In this document: in pieces, positions 15,801-28,000 of the stretch
Position numbering within the stretch: position 1 is the stretch's first letter
Layout: the number at the start of each line of letters is the position of its first letter
Assembly: GCF_050948175.1 (NCBI RefSeq)
Contig: NW_027490130.1
Span: 1,426,001-1,490,000 of the forward strand
Length of the DNA: 64,000 bases
From: Xylocopa sonorina
Lineage: Eukaryota > Arthropoda > Insecta > Hymenoptera > Apidae
Reading direction: 5' to 3'
The notes under the pieces: model-generated
The model's database searches: none
Seen by the model: the letters and a program-made list of their open reading frames with translations, nothing else
Told to the model about the DNA's origin: nothing
Program-made: the position numbers and the translations under genes

Positions 15801-17275
15801 TTGCAAGGAAGTGTCGCATTTACATTCATTTGAATCGTAGACCAGGATTGCATAACACTTCGTAATGAATATTATATCTTATCATGAAACATAGATATGA
15901 GATGCAATATCTCGTTTTAAGAAGCATTTGAACTCTATTGCTTCGATACGTAGATATGTGCAAACGCTATTTCCTTGCAAGGAAGTGTCGCATTTACATT
16001 CATTTGAAGTGCAGACGAGGAATACATGACACTTCGCATATCATATTATATCTTACCATGAAACATAGAAATGAGATGCGATATCGCGTTTTAAGAATCA
16101 TAAGAACTCTATTGCTACGATACGGAGACATCTGCAAACGCTATTTCCTTGCAAGCAAGTGTCGCATTTACATTCATTTGAAGTGCAGACGAGGAATACA
16201 TGACACTTCGCAAATCATATTATACCTTACCATGAAACATAGAAATGAGATGCAATATCGCGTTTTAAGAATCATAAGAACTCTATTGCTTCGATACGTA
16301 GGCATCTGCAAACGCTATTTCCTTGCAAGGAAGTGTCGCATTTACATTCATTTGAAGCGTAGACGAGGAATGCATAACACTTCGCAATGAATATTATATC
16401 TTACCATGAAACATAGAAATGAGATGCGATATCGCGTTTTAAGAAGCATTAGAAATCTATTGCTACGATACGTAGACATCTGCAAACGCTATTTCCTAGC
16501 AAGGAAGTGTCGCATTCACATTCATTTGAAGTGTAGACGAGGAATACATAACACTTCGCAAATCATGTTATATCTTACCATGAAACATAGAAATGAGATG
16601 CGATATCGCGTTTTAAGAAGCATTAGAAATCTATTGCTACGATACGTAGATATCTGCAAACGCTATTTCCTAGCAAGGAAGTGTCGCATTTACATTCATT
16701 TGAAGTGTAGACGAGGAATACATAACACTTCGCAAATCGTGTTATATCTTACCATGAAACATAGAAATGAGATGCGATATCGCGTTTTAAGAATCATATG
16801 AACTCTATTGCTACGATACGTAGACATCTGCAAACTCTATTTCCTTGCAAGGAAGTGTCGCATTTACTTTCATTTGAATCGTAGACGAGGAATGCATAAC
16901 ACTTCGCAATGAATACTATATCTTATCATGAAACATAGATATGAGATGCAATATCTCGTTTTAAGAAGCATTTGAACTCTATTGCTTCGATACGTAGACA
17001 TCTGCAAACGCTATTTCCTTGCAAGGAAGTGTCGCATTTACATTCATTTGAAGTGCAGACGAGGAATACATGACACTTCGCATATCATATTATATCTTAC
17101 CATGAAACATAGAAATGAGATGCGATATCGCGTTTTAAGAATCATAAGAACTCTATTGCTACGATACGGAGACGTCTGCAAACGCTATTTCCTAGCAAGG
17201 ATGTGTCGCATTTACATTCATTTGAAGTGTAGACGAGGAATACATAACACTTCGCAAATCATATTATATCTTACC

Positions 17276-19965
17276 ATGAAACATAGAAATGAGATGCGAT
17301 ATCGCGTTTTAAGAAGCATTAGAAATCTATTGCTACGATACGTAGACATCTGCAAACGCCATTTCCTAGCGAGGAAGTGTCGCATTCACATTCATTTGAA
17401 GTGTAGACGAGGAATACATAACACTTCGCAAATCATGTTATATCTTACCATGAAACATAGAAATGAGATGCGATATCGCATTTTAAGAATCATATGAACT
17501 CTATTGCTACGATACGTAGACATCTGCAAACTCTATTTCCTTGCAAGGAAGTGTCGCATTTACTTTCATTTGAATCGTAGACGAGGAATGCATAACACTT
17601 CGCAATGAATATTATATCTTATCATGAAACATAGATATGAGATGCAATATCTCGTTTTAAGAAGCATTTGAACTCTATTGCTTCGATACGTAGACATCTG
17701 CAAACGCTATTTCCTTGCAAGGAAGTGTCGCATTTACATTCATTTGAATCGTAGACCAGGATTGCATAACACTTCGTAATGAATATTATATCTTATCATG
17801 AAACATAGATATGAGATGCAATATCTCGTTTTAAGAAGCATTTGAACTCTATTGCTTCGATACGTAGATATGTGCAAACGCTATTTCCTTGCAAGGAAGT
17901 GTCGCATTTACATTCATTTGAAGTGCAGACGAGGAATACATGACACTTCGCATATCATATTATATCTTACCATGAAACATAGAAATGAGATGCGATATCG
18001 CGTTTTAAGAATCATAAGAACTCTATTGCTACGATACGGAGACATCTGCAAACGCTATTTCCTTGCAAGCAAGTGTCGCATTTACATTCATTTGAAGTGC
18101 AGACGAGGAATACATGACACTTCGCAAATCATATTATACCTTACCATGAAACATAGAAATGAGATGCAATATCTCGTTTTAAGAAGCATTTGAACTCTAT
18201 TGCTTCGATACGTAGACATCTGCAAACGCTATTTCCTTGCAAGGAAGTGTCGCATTTACATTCATTTGAATCGTAGACGAGGAATGCATAACACTTCGCA
18301 ATGAATATTATATCTTATTATGAAACATAGATATGAGATGCAATATCTCGTTTTAAGAAGCATTTGAACTCTATTGCTTCGATACGTAGGCATCTGCAAA
18401 CGCTATTTCCTTGCAAGGAAGTGTCGCATTTACATTCGTTTGAAGCGTAGGCGAGGAATGCATAACACTTCGCAATGAATATTATATCTTACCATGAAAC
18501 ATAGAAATGAGATGCGATATCGCGTTTTAAGAAGCATTAAAAATCTATTGCTACGATACGTAGACATCTGCAAACGCTATTTCCTAGCAAGGAAGTGTCG
18601 CATTCACATTCATTTGAAGTGTAGACGAGGAATACATAACACTTCGCAAATCATGTTATATCTTACCATGAAACATAGAAATGAGATGCGATATCGCGTT
18701 TTAAGAATCATAAGAACTCTATTGCTACGATACGTAGACATCTGCAAACGCTATTTCCTTGCAAGGAAGTGTCGCATTTACATTCATTTGAATCGTAGAC
18801 GAGGAATGCATAACACTTCGCAATGAATATTATATCTTATTATGAAACATAGATATGAGATGCAATATCTCGTTTTAAGAAGCATTTGAACTCTACTGCT
18901 TCGATACGTAGATATGTGCAAACGCTATTTCCTTGCAAGGGAGTGTCGCATTTACATTCATTTGAAGTGTAGACGAGGAATACATAACACTTCGCAAATC
19001 ATATTATATCTTACCATGAAACATAGAAATGAGATGCGATATCGCGTTTTAAGCATCATAAGAACTCTATTGCTACGATACGTAGACATCTGCAAACGCT
19101 ATTTCCTTGCAAGGAAGTGTCGCATTTACATTCATTTGAATCGTAGACGAGGAATGCATAACACTTCGCAATGAATATTATATCTTATTATGAAACATAG
19201 ATATGAGATGCAATATCTCGTTTTAAGAAGCATTTGAACTCTATTGCTTCGATACGTAGACATCTGCAAACGCTATTTCCTTGCAAGGAAGTGTCGCATT
19301 TACATTCACTTGAATCGTAGACCAGGAATGCATAACACTTCGTAATGAATATTATATCTTATCATGAAACATAGATATGAGATGCAATATCTCGTTTTAA
19401 GAAGCATTTGAACTCTATTGCTTCGATACGTAGGCATCTGCAAACGCTATTTCCTTGCAAGGAATTGTCGCATTTACGTTGATTTGAAGCGTGGACGAGG
19501 AATGCATAATACTTCGCAATGAATATTATATCTTACCATGAAACATAGAAATGAGATGCGATATCGCGTTTTAAGAAGCATTAGAATTCTATTGCTACGA
19601 TACGTAGACATCTGCAAACGCTATTTCCTAGCAAGGAAGTGTCGCATTTACATTCATTTGAAGTGTAGACGAGGAATACATAACACTTCGCAAATCATAT
19701 TATATCTTACCATGAAACATAGAAATGAGATGCGATATCGCGTTTTAGGAAGCATTAGAAAACTATTGCTACGATACGTAGACATCTGCAAACGCCATTT
19801 CCTAGCGAGGAAGTGTCGCATTCACATTCATTTGAAGTGTAGACGAGGAATACATAACACTTCGCAAATCATGTTATATCTTACCATGAAACATAGAAAT
19901 GAGATGCGATATCGCGTTTTAAGAATCATATGAACTCTATTGCTACGATACGTAGACATCTGCAA
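17276..19965 (+). repeat. satellite segment duplicated from 11186-13875 (35-monomer offset)
   Basis: Subtype order and private variants match 11186-13875 at an offset of 6090 bp (35 x 174). Examples are aagcattaaaaatctattg at 12446 and 18536, gcaagggagtgtcgc at 12846 and 18936, and the 13448/19538 blocks. The match ends near 19965, where aaactctattt is replaced by aaacgctattt. Confidence 0.65.
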
Positions 19966-20441
19966 ACGCTATTTCCTTGCAAGGAAGTGTCGCATTTACA
20001 TTCATTTGAATCGTAGACCAGGAATGCATAACACTTCGTAATGAATATTATATCTTATCATGAAACATAGATATGAGATGCAATATCTCGTTTTAAGAAG
20101 CATTTCAACTCTATTGCTTCGATACGTAGATATGTGCAAACGCTATTTCCTTGCAAGGAAGTGTCGCATTTACATTCATTTGAAGTGCAGACGAGGAATA
20201 CATGACACTTCGCATATCATATTATATCTTACCATGAAACATAGAAATGAGATGCGATATCGCGTTTTAAGAAGCATTAGAAATCTATTGCTACGATACG
20301 TAGACATCTGCAAACGCTATTTCCTAGCAAGGAAGTGTCGCATTTACATTCATTTGAATCGTAGACGAGGAATGCATAACACTTCGCAATGAATATTATA
20401 TCTTATTATGAAACATAGATATGAGATGCAATATCTCGTTT

Positions 20442-22297
20442 TAAGAAGCATTTGAACTCTATTGCTTCGATACGTAGACATCTGCAAACGCTATTTCCTT
20501 GCAAGGAAGTGTCGCATTTACATTCATTTGAATCGTAGACGAGGAATGCATAACACTTCGCAATGAATATTATATCTTATTATGAAACATAGATATGAGA
20601 TGCAATATCTCGTTTTAAGAAGCATTTGAACTCTATTGCTTCGATACGTAGGCATCTGCAAACGCTATTTCCTTGCAAGGAAGTGTCGCATTTACATTCG
20701 TTTGAAGCGTAGGCGAGGAATGCATAACACTTCGCAATGAATATTATATCTTACCATGAAACATAGAAATGAGATGCGATATCGCGTTTTAAGAAGCATT
20801 AAAAATCTCTTGCTACGATACGTAGACATCTGCAAACGCTATTTCCTAGCAAGGAAGTGTCGCATTCACATTCATTTGAAGTGTAGACGAGGAATACATA
20901 ACACTTCGCAAATCATGTTATATCTTACCATGAAACATAGAAATGAGATGCGATATCGCGTTTTAAGAATCATAAGAACTCTATTGCTACGATACGTAGA
21001 CATCTGCAAACGCTATTTCCTTGCAAGGAAGTGTCGCATTTACATTCATTTGAATCGTAGACGAGGAATGCATAACACTTCGCAATGAATATTATATCTT
21101 ATTATGAAACATAGATATGAGATGCAATATCTCGTTTTAAGAAGCATTTGAACTCTACTGCTTCGATACGTAGATATGTGCAAACGCTATTTCCTTGCAA
21201 GGGAGTGTCGCATTTACATTCATTTGAAGTGTAGACGAGGAATACATAACACTTCGCAAATCATATTATATCTTACCATGAAACATAGAAATGAGATGCG
21301 ATATCGCGTTTTAAGCATCATAAGAACTCTATTGCTACGATACGTAGACATCTGCAAACGCTATTTCCTTGCAAGGAAGTGTCGCATTTACATTCATTTG
21401 AATCGTAGACGAGGAATGCATAACACTTCGCAATGAATATTATATCTTATTATGAAACATAGATATGAGATGCAATATCTCGTTTTAAGAAGCATTTGAA
21501 CTCTATTGCTTCGATACGTAGACATCTGCAAACGCTATTTCCTTGCAAGGAAGTGTCGCATTTACATTCATTTGAATCGTAGACCAGGAATGCATAACAC
21601 TTCGTAATGAATATTATATCTTATCATGAAACATAGATATGAGATGCAATATCTCGTTTTAAGAAGCATTTGAACTCTATTGCTTCGATACGTAGGCATC
21701 TGCAAACGCTATTTCCTTGCAAGGAATTGTCGCATTTACGTTGATTTGAAGCGTGGACGAGGAATGCATAACACTTCGCAATGAATATTATATCTTACCA
21801 TGAAACATAGAAATGAGATGCGATATCGCGTTTTAAGAAGCATTAGAATTCTATTGCTACGATACGTAGACATCTGCAAACGCTATTTCCTAGCAAGGAA
21901 GTGTCGCATTTACATTCATTTGAAGTGTAGACGAGGAATACATAACACTTCGCAGATCATATTATATCTTACCATGAAACATAGAAATGAGATGCGATAT
22001 CGCGTTTTAGGAAGCATTAGAAAACTATTGCTACGATACGTAGACATCTGCAAACGCCATTTCCTAGCGAGGAAGTGTCGCATTCACATTCATTTGAAGT
22101 GTAGACGAGGAATACATAACACTTCGCAAATCATGTTATATCTTACCATGAAACATAGAAATGAGATGCGATATCGCGTTTTAAGAATCATATGAACTCT
22201 ATTGCTACGATACGTAGACATCTGCAAACGCTATTTCCTTGCAAGGAAGTGTCGCATTTACATTCATTTGAATCGTAGACCAGGAATGCATAACACT
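20442..22297 (+). repeat. satellite segment duplicated from 18180-20035 (13-monomer offset)
   Basis: The blocks at 18494, 18914 and 19538 recur at 20756, 21176 and 21800, an offset of 2262 bp (13 x 174). They share the private variants aagcatcataagaac and aaggaattgtcgc. This is a recent local duplication inside the array. Confidence 0.65.
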
Positions 22298-23672
22298 TCG
22301 CAATGAATATTATATCTTATTATGAAACATAGATATGAGATGCAATATCTCGTTTTAAGAAGCATTTCAACTCTATTGCTTCGATACGTAGGCATCTGCA
22401 AACGCTATTTCCTTGCAAGGAAGTGTCGCATTTACATTCATTTGAAGCGTAGACGAGGAATGCATAACACTTCGCAATGAATATTATATCTTACCATGAA
22501 ACATAGAAATGAGATGCGATATCGCGTTTTAAGAAGCATTAGAAATCTATTGCTACGATACGTAGACATCTGCAAACGCTATTTCCTAGCAAGGAAGTGT
22601 CGCATTTACATTCATTTGAATCGTAGACGAGGAATGCATAACACTTCGCAATGAATATTATATCTTATTATGAAACATAGATATGAGATGCAATATCTCG
22701 TTTTAAGAAGCATTTGAACTCTATTGCTTCGATACGTAGACATCTGCAAACGCTATTTCCTTGCAAGGAAGTGTCGCATTTACATTCATTTGAATCGTAG
22801 ACCAGGAATGCATAACACTTCGTAATGAATATTATATCTTATCATGAAACATAGATATGAGATGCAATTTCTCGTTTTAAGAAGCATTAGAACTCTATTG
22901 CTACGATACCTAGACATCTTCCGACGCTATTTCCTAGCAAGGAAGTGTCGCATTTACATTCATTTGAAGTGTAAACGAGGAATACATGACACTTCGCAAA
23001 CCATATTATATCTTACCATGAAACATAGAAATGAGATGCGATATCGCGTTTTAAGAAGCACTAGAACTCTATTGCTACGATACCTAGACATCTTCAGACG
23101 CTATTTCCTAGCAAGGAAGTGTCGCATTTACATTCATTTGAATCGTAGACGAGGAATGCATAACACTTCGCAATGAATATTATATCTTATTATGAAACAT
23201 AGATATGAAATGCAATATCTCGTTTTAAGAAGCATTTGAACTCTATTGCTTCGATACGTAGGCATCTGCAAACGCTATTTCCTTGCAAGGAAGTGTCGCA
23301 TTTACGTTCATTTGAAGCGTAGACGAGGAATGCATAACACTTCGCATTGAATATTATATCTTACCATGAAACATAGAAATGAGATGCGATATCGCGTTTT
23401 AAGAAGCATTAGAAATCTATTGCTACGATACGTAGACATCTGCAAACGCCATTTCCTAGCGAGGAAGTGTCGCATTCACATTCATTTGAAGTGTAGACGA
23501 GGAATACATAACACTTCGCAAATCATGTTATATCTTACCATGAAACATAGAAATGAGATGCGATATCGCGTTTTAAGAATCATATGAACTCTATTGCTAC
23601 GATACGTAGACATCTGCAAACTCTATTTCCTTGCAAGGAAGTGTCGCATTTACTTTCATTTGAATCGTAGAC

Positions 23673-25004
23673 TGTCACGTCACGGGTCCGGAAAATTGCA
23701 GGATTAACCGCGGGTAACACGTAGCCGATACTCCGAAAGTTCCGCACGATTGCGGTGGACGCTCGGTTCGAATGGGACGCGAAAACGTATCAAGACGCGA
23801 ACACGGAGAGTAGAACGTCACTCACTTACCTTGAGCTGTCTTGCCTTGTTTCTAATTGCGTATCTCGTTGCAGGTAATGGAGGCGCCTTGGATCGCTGAA
23901 CGGGATTATCCCTGGATACGGGCTGATTGACGGCAAGGAAATCGGCACCAGCTTCCAAGTCGGCCGGGGCTGTCGTACGGTCGACTCAGGTTGTCCAGGA
24001 ACAGGCGTCGCGTCGCTGTGACACTGGAGGTTCTCCTTACAGAAGTAAGTTCTCTTGGCACCGGATGGCATGCGTGTCGGCTTCCTTGAAGCTGGATACG
24101 GCTTGCTAAGCGGCGGTGCGCTCAGAGTTTCAACTATCCGTGAACCTTGATCGCGAAAAACTCGTATGAAACCGCAAATAAATGAATTTAGAACTTAAGG
24201 GATTTGTAGAGAATTAAAGCACTGATTGACTAAATAAATGAATATATTCTAGAGTAAATCCTAAGCTTACACATTAACTGTCCCTATTCTAATTTAAAGT
24301 AAACGTTGATTATTAAAGATAAAACTAAGTCTTGGAAGATTAGAACTGGTATTGGAATTTGCAAATGGAATTAGAATGAGAACACTCCCAAGTGGAGCGG
24401 AAAAAAGCCTAAGGCAGAAGTGACTTGAGGTATCCAAATTGATTAGTCTCGGTCGCCGGCTACGACGATTCTGATCTTCCAGGCGCGCGTCCGCGACCTC
24501 CTCGGGTCGCGCGGCGCGCGTATCGCTCGGGCCCCGCGGTGGGGCGGACGGTCGGAGAAGGGAGACCGCTCGTCCCGCGTAGTGGGGCGGTCCGCGGAAC
24601 GCGCGAGCCGCGCGCGTCGGGCGCTCGCTTGCGCATCGCATTTAATCTATCTTAAGACTATTTGTTCTGTTGTTCCTGTATGTACATTCGTCTGTAGTGT
24701 ACTTAATCTAGAGGGATGAACTTAAGAATAAATGCTCGCGAAGTATGAGTAGCGTTCGTGAGTTGTATGAAGCTGGTCATCGGACTTGACGTGGTGGGTT
24801 CTCAGGTCTCGTTGTCTACGTGGGAGGTTAAGCGGCTGGCTTCTGGAAAGTCCGCGTTCGGCTGCCTTGGCTCGGCTGATGGACGTGTTGTCGTACTGTA
24901 ACGGGACTTGTTCGGTGCGGCTGAATGCAGCTGGATATGCATAGGGCCTCGTCGGGAGCTGGGGATGATGCTGGAAGGCGGCAGGCGGAACGCCTGACGT
25001 AACA
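23673..25004 (-). repeat. 3' LTR of A1
   Basis: The 1332-bp repeat is the same as 30942-32273. In element orientation it starts TGTTACGTCAGGCG directly after the polypurine tract and ends CCGTGACGTGACA. It includes the last 93 codons and stop of pol. A very CpG-rich block lies at about 24440-24640 and an AT-rich block at 24160-24360. A splice-donor-like AAG|GTAAGTGAG lies on the minus strand at 23829/23828. Confidence 0.95.
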
Positions 25005-28000
25005 CCTCCCCCCATACAAAAGGAATCTTGGCCATGCCAAGATCTCCTGACTGCATGCTGCGATCGTTGTATGCCATGTCCCTTCTGTTTTTCGCCGGTT
25101 GGCTGCCTTTCATGGTGCTGGACCTCGTTTATGATGTTGCAACGGGGTTGTTTGCTTCCCGTGTGGCGGCTTTCCTCCGTTGATTGGTCAAGACTACGTT
25201 TCCTGCTGTGGGCACTGGTTACACTACCACTCACGCTTTCAAAGTTTGTCACTATTGCATTATCAGTTCTTTCACTATTCATACTATGACCTTGCTCTCT
25301 CACGCCATTCATTCTTTTACAATGCTTAAGCTTATTCGTATGTACTATTTTACATTTGCCTTTAATGGATAACTTAACATTATTGTTCCCTAAAACCTCG
25401 ATTACTCTGTAAGGTCCAACGTATTGCGATTGGAACTTGTGCTTGGTTGGCTCGCGTAAGAGAAAGACCCATTGGCCTGTTTCGAATTTTTGAATATTTG
25501 TTTTTCTATCGTAGTAGTGTTTTGATCTGCGTTTTGAATTATCGAGGTTTTCTTTCGCTAATTGTTGAGATTTTGTGATTTTATTTTGGAGGTCGGTAAG
25601 GTAGTCTGAGTACGTTTCGTTTTCTGTATTATCTTGTATTGGTGCGTCAGAAGGGACTCTGGCAATGCGTCCGAATACCAATTCATGTGGAGTGTACAGA
25701 GTTCCTTCATGAACGCTTGTATTATATGAAAAGGTCGCATATGGGAGCCATCGTTCCCAGTCGTCGGTGTCGGTAATGTAGTGTTTCAAATATTCGGTAA
25801 GGACGTGATGCGAACGTTCCACGGAACCATTGGTTTGTGGGTGGAAGGCTGTCGATTTATATTGTTTGATTCTAAATTTTATAGCTATTGCCTTGATTAA
25901 ACTATTAATGAAATTAGAGCCCTGGTCTGTTAGTATACCTTTCGGGCATCCGTATATGCAAATAAATTTGGTTATTAGTGCATCCGCTATATCCACAGCT
26001 GAAGTTTGTTTGAGAGGTATTGCTATTGAGTATTTTGTTAGAAGGTCTTGGATTGTTAGTACGTTAGTATAGCCGTCAGGGGTTACGGGAAGGGGTCCCA
26101 TGACGTCCATGGAGATCTTGTCGAATGCGCAGCCCGGTGTGTCCGTAAGTGTCATGGGCTGCCTGGTTTTAACGCGCACTAACTTTTCTAACTGACAACT
26201 TCTACATTTATTAATATACTCTTGTATTTGACTCTTCATGTTCGGCCAAAAGAATTTTTCTCTAATTCGCGAATATGTTTTATTTATACCTTTATGGCCT
26301 CCTACGGGTGTATCGTGATTTTCTTGTATAATTTTGTTTCTTTTTTCTTCCGGCGGAACTTGAATCAATCCTTGACATACCGTAATTTGTACCGGAGTCT
26401 CGTAAAATAGATCTTCTAGAGGTTTTTGAATCTGTGACCACGGAATGGTATCTAAATAAGTTTGGGCTATGCTAAATGTATTGAGCTGTAGTTCGTTGGT
26501 AACATCGAGCAATGATCTTAATGATTCAATGAAGATTTGAAAGTCTATTGCCCTATTCTCGTGTTCTATAATTGGTAACTGAATTTGATAACTATCGTCA
26601 ATTTTTATTACTTTTGCCCTGCTAAGTGAAATGTCGGTTTTATTTGAAATAAATTTTCCCGATTTTTCTAACTCCTTTGCGCCCTTGTCGTACGGGCGTC
26701 CCGTTTGCGTTATAAATACTACAATGTTGTCACGCCTAGTAGCTAAGGTATCCCTAGAAAATTTAAATAGTGGTTCTTGCCTAATATATTCGTATGTCCC
26801 TGGAGTATACATCTCTGTCCTATCCGTCATCGTACGTGGCGTCGGTAATGTAGGAGCCGTGTTGTCGTCGGAGCAGGGAGGTGGCGGTGGCGCGGGAGAT
26901 ATGGTAGGTTTCTTACGTGAATAGTTTTTTGGGAAAGGATCGAAGATGTCCTCTTCTGAGGAGGAGGTTTGGATGATAGGAAAGATTTTCGCTGGGTTTC
27001 TGGACAATGCGTCTGCATTCAAGTTAGTCTTCCCTGTTTTGTATACCATTTCATAATTATATTCAGCTAATTTTAACCTCCACCGCACAAGCCTGCTGGA
27101 TGGGTCCTTAACGGAATTCATCCATATAAGTGGTCTATGATCTGTAACTATTTTAAATTGATTCCCGTAGAGGTATGGACGGAAGTGGTGAATCGCGTAG
27201 ATTATTGCAAGGCATTCCTTTTCGATGGTAGAATAGTTTCTCTCGGCTGAGTTTAATAAACGCGAAGTGTATGCAATGGGCAGATCTCGTCCTATTGGCC
27301 CTTGACTAAGTACTGCGCCGATGGCATCTGCCGATGCATCGGTGGTAACGACGAATGGTATCTTAAAATTGGGGTATTGTAGTATTGGTGCTTCACACAA
27401 AGAATCTCGAAGTTTGACAAACGCGTTCTCTTGATCATTCCTCCATACGAACGAGGTATCTTTTTTCAATAAATTAGTCAGAGGCTTTGCTATGTTTGAG
27501 AAGTTTGAAATAAACCGACGATAATAACCTGCTAAACCTAAGAACTGTTTTATTTGTTTTACGCTAGTCGGGCGCGGGAAGTTTCGTACGGCGCTTACTT
27601 TGGCCGGGTCGGGTTTCACGCCGTTCTCGCTTATAACGTGGCCCAGATAGCTTACCTCGCGCCTCAAGAACTGACATTTATCAGGTTGGAGGGTCAAGTT
27701 CGCCTCTCGAAGTCTCCCGGTTAATTTAGTGTATTTATTCTCGTGCTCTTGAAGAGAGCTCGCATAGAGGACGATGTCGTCCAGGTAAACAAATAATTCG
27801 TTTCCTTGAAGGCCCGAGAGTACGCTATCCATAAGTCGTTGAAAGGTAGCAGGCGCGTTTTTTAAACCAAACGGCATTCTATTGAACTCGAAATGGCCGT
27901 GCGGCGTAGAGAAGGCAGTCTTGTGGGCGTCAGCGGATTCCATTGGGATTTGATGGAATCCGCTGGCAAGATCAAAAGTACTGAAGTACTTTGCGCTTCC

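Larger units (their letters stand above)
1..23672 (+). repeat. 174-bp tandem satellite array, left block (about 136 monomers)
   Basis: Head-to-tail monomers of 174 bp, all in one orientation, with landmarks such as tgaaacatagaaatgagatg, cgatacgtagacatctgcaa and aggaagtgtcgcattt. The landmark ATG of tgaaacat falls at 50, 224, 398 and so on. It was checked at more than twenty places up to 23366 and is always 50 modulo 174, so there is no net insertion or deletion in 23.6 kb. Monomers fall into subtypes (gcgatatcgcg versus gcaatatctcg; cgcaaatcatatt versus cgcaatgaatatt; agcattagaac versus agcatttgaac) arranged in higher-order units. Because 174 is 3 x 58, a basic 58-residue frame runs through adjacent monomers until a subtype with TGA interrupts it. 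No host gene, RNA gene or spacer sequence is seen. The monomer length is close to a nucleosomal repeat, as in many centromeric satellites. Confidence 0.97.

Noticed and set aside
224..23587. Many open frames of 73-342 codons on the plus strand of the satellite as protein-coding genes
   Set aside because: They are slices of one 58-residue tandem frame set by a 174-bp repeat. Starts and stops vary only with monomer subtype, there is no unique sequence, and many changes are non-synonymous. Annotated as satellite instead.
1..23672. CRISPR-like array
   Set aside because: Repeats are contiguous with no unique spacers, the unit is 174 bp, and the setting is eukaryotic with no cas genes.
24294..24641. 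115-codon minus-strand frame in the A LTR as a gene
   Set aside because: It lies in a CpG-rich block that is poor in stop codons, has no recognisable motif, and is not shared with family B.
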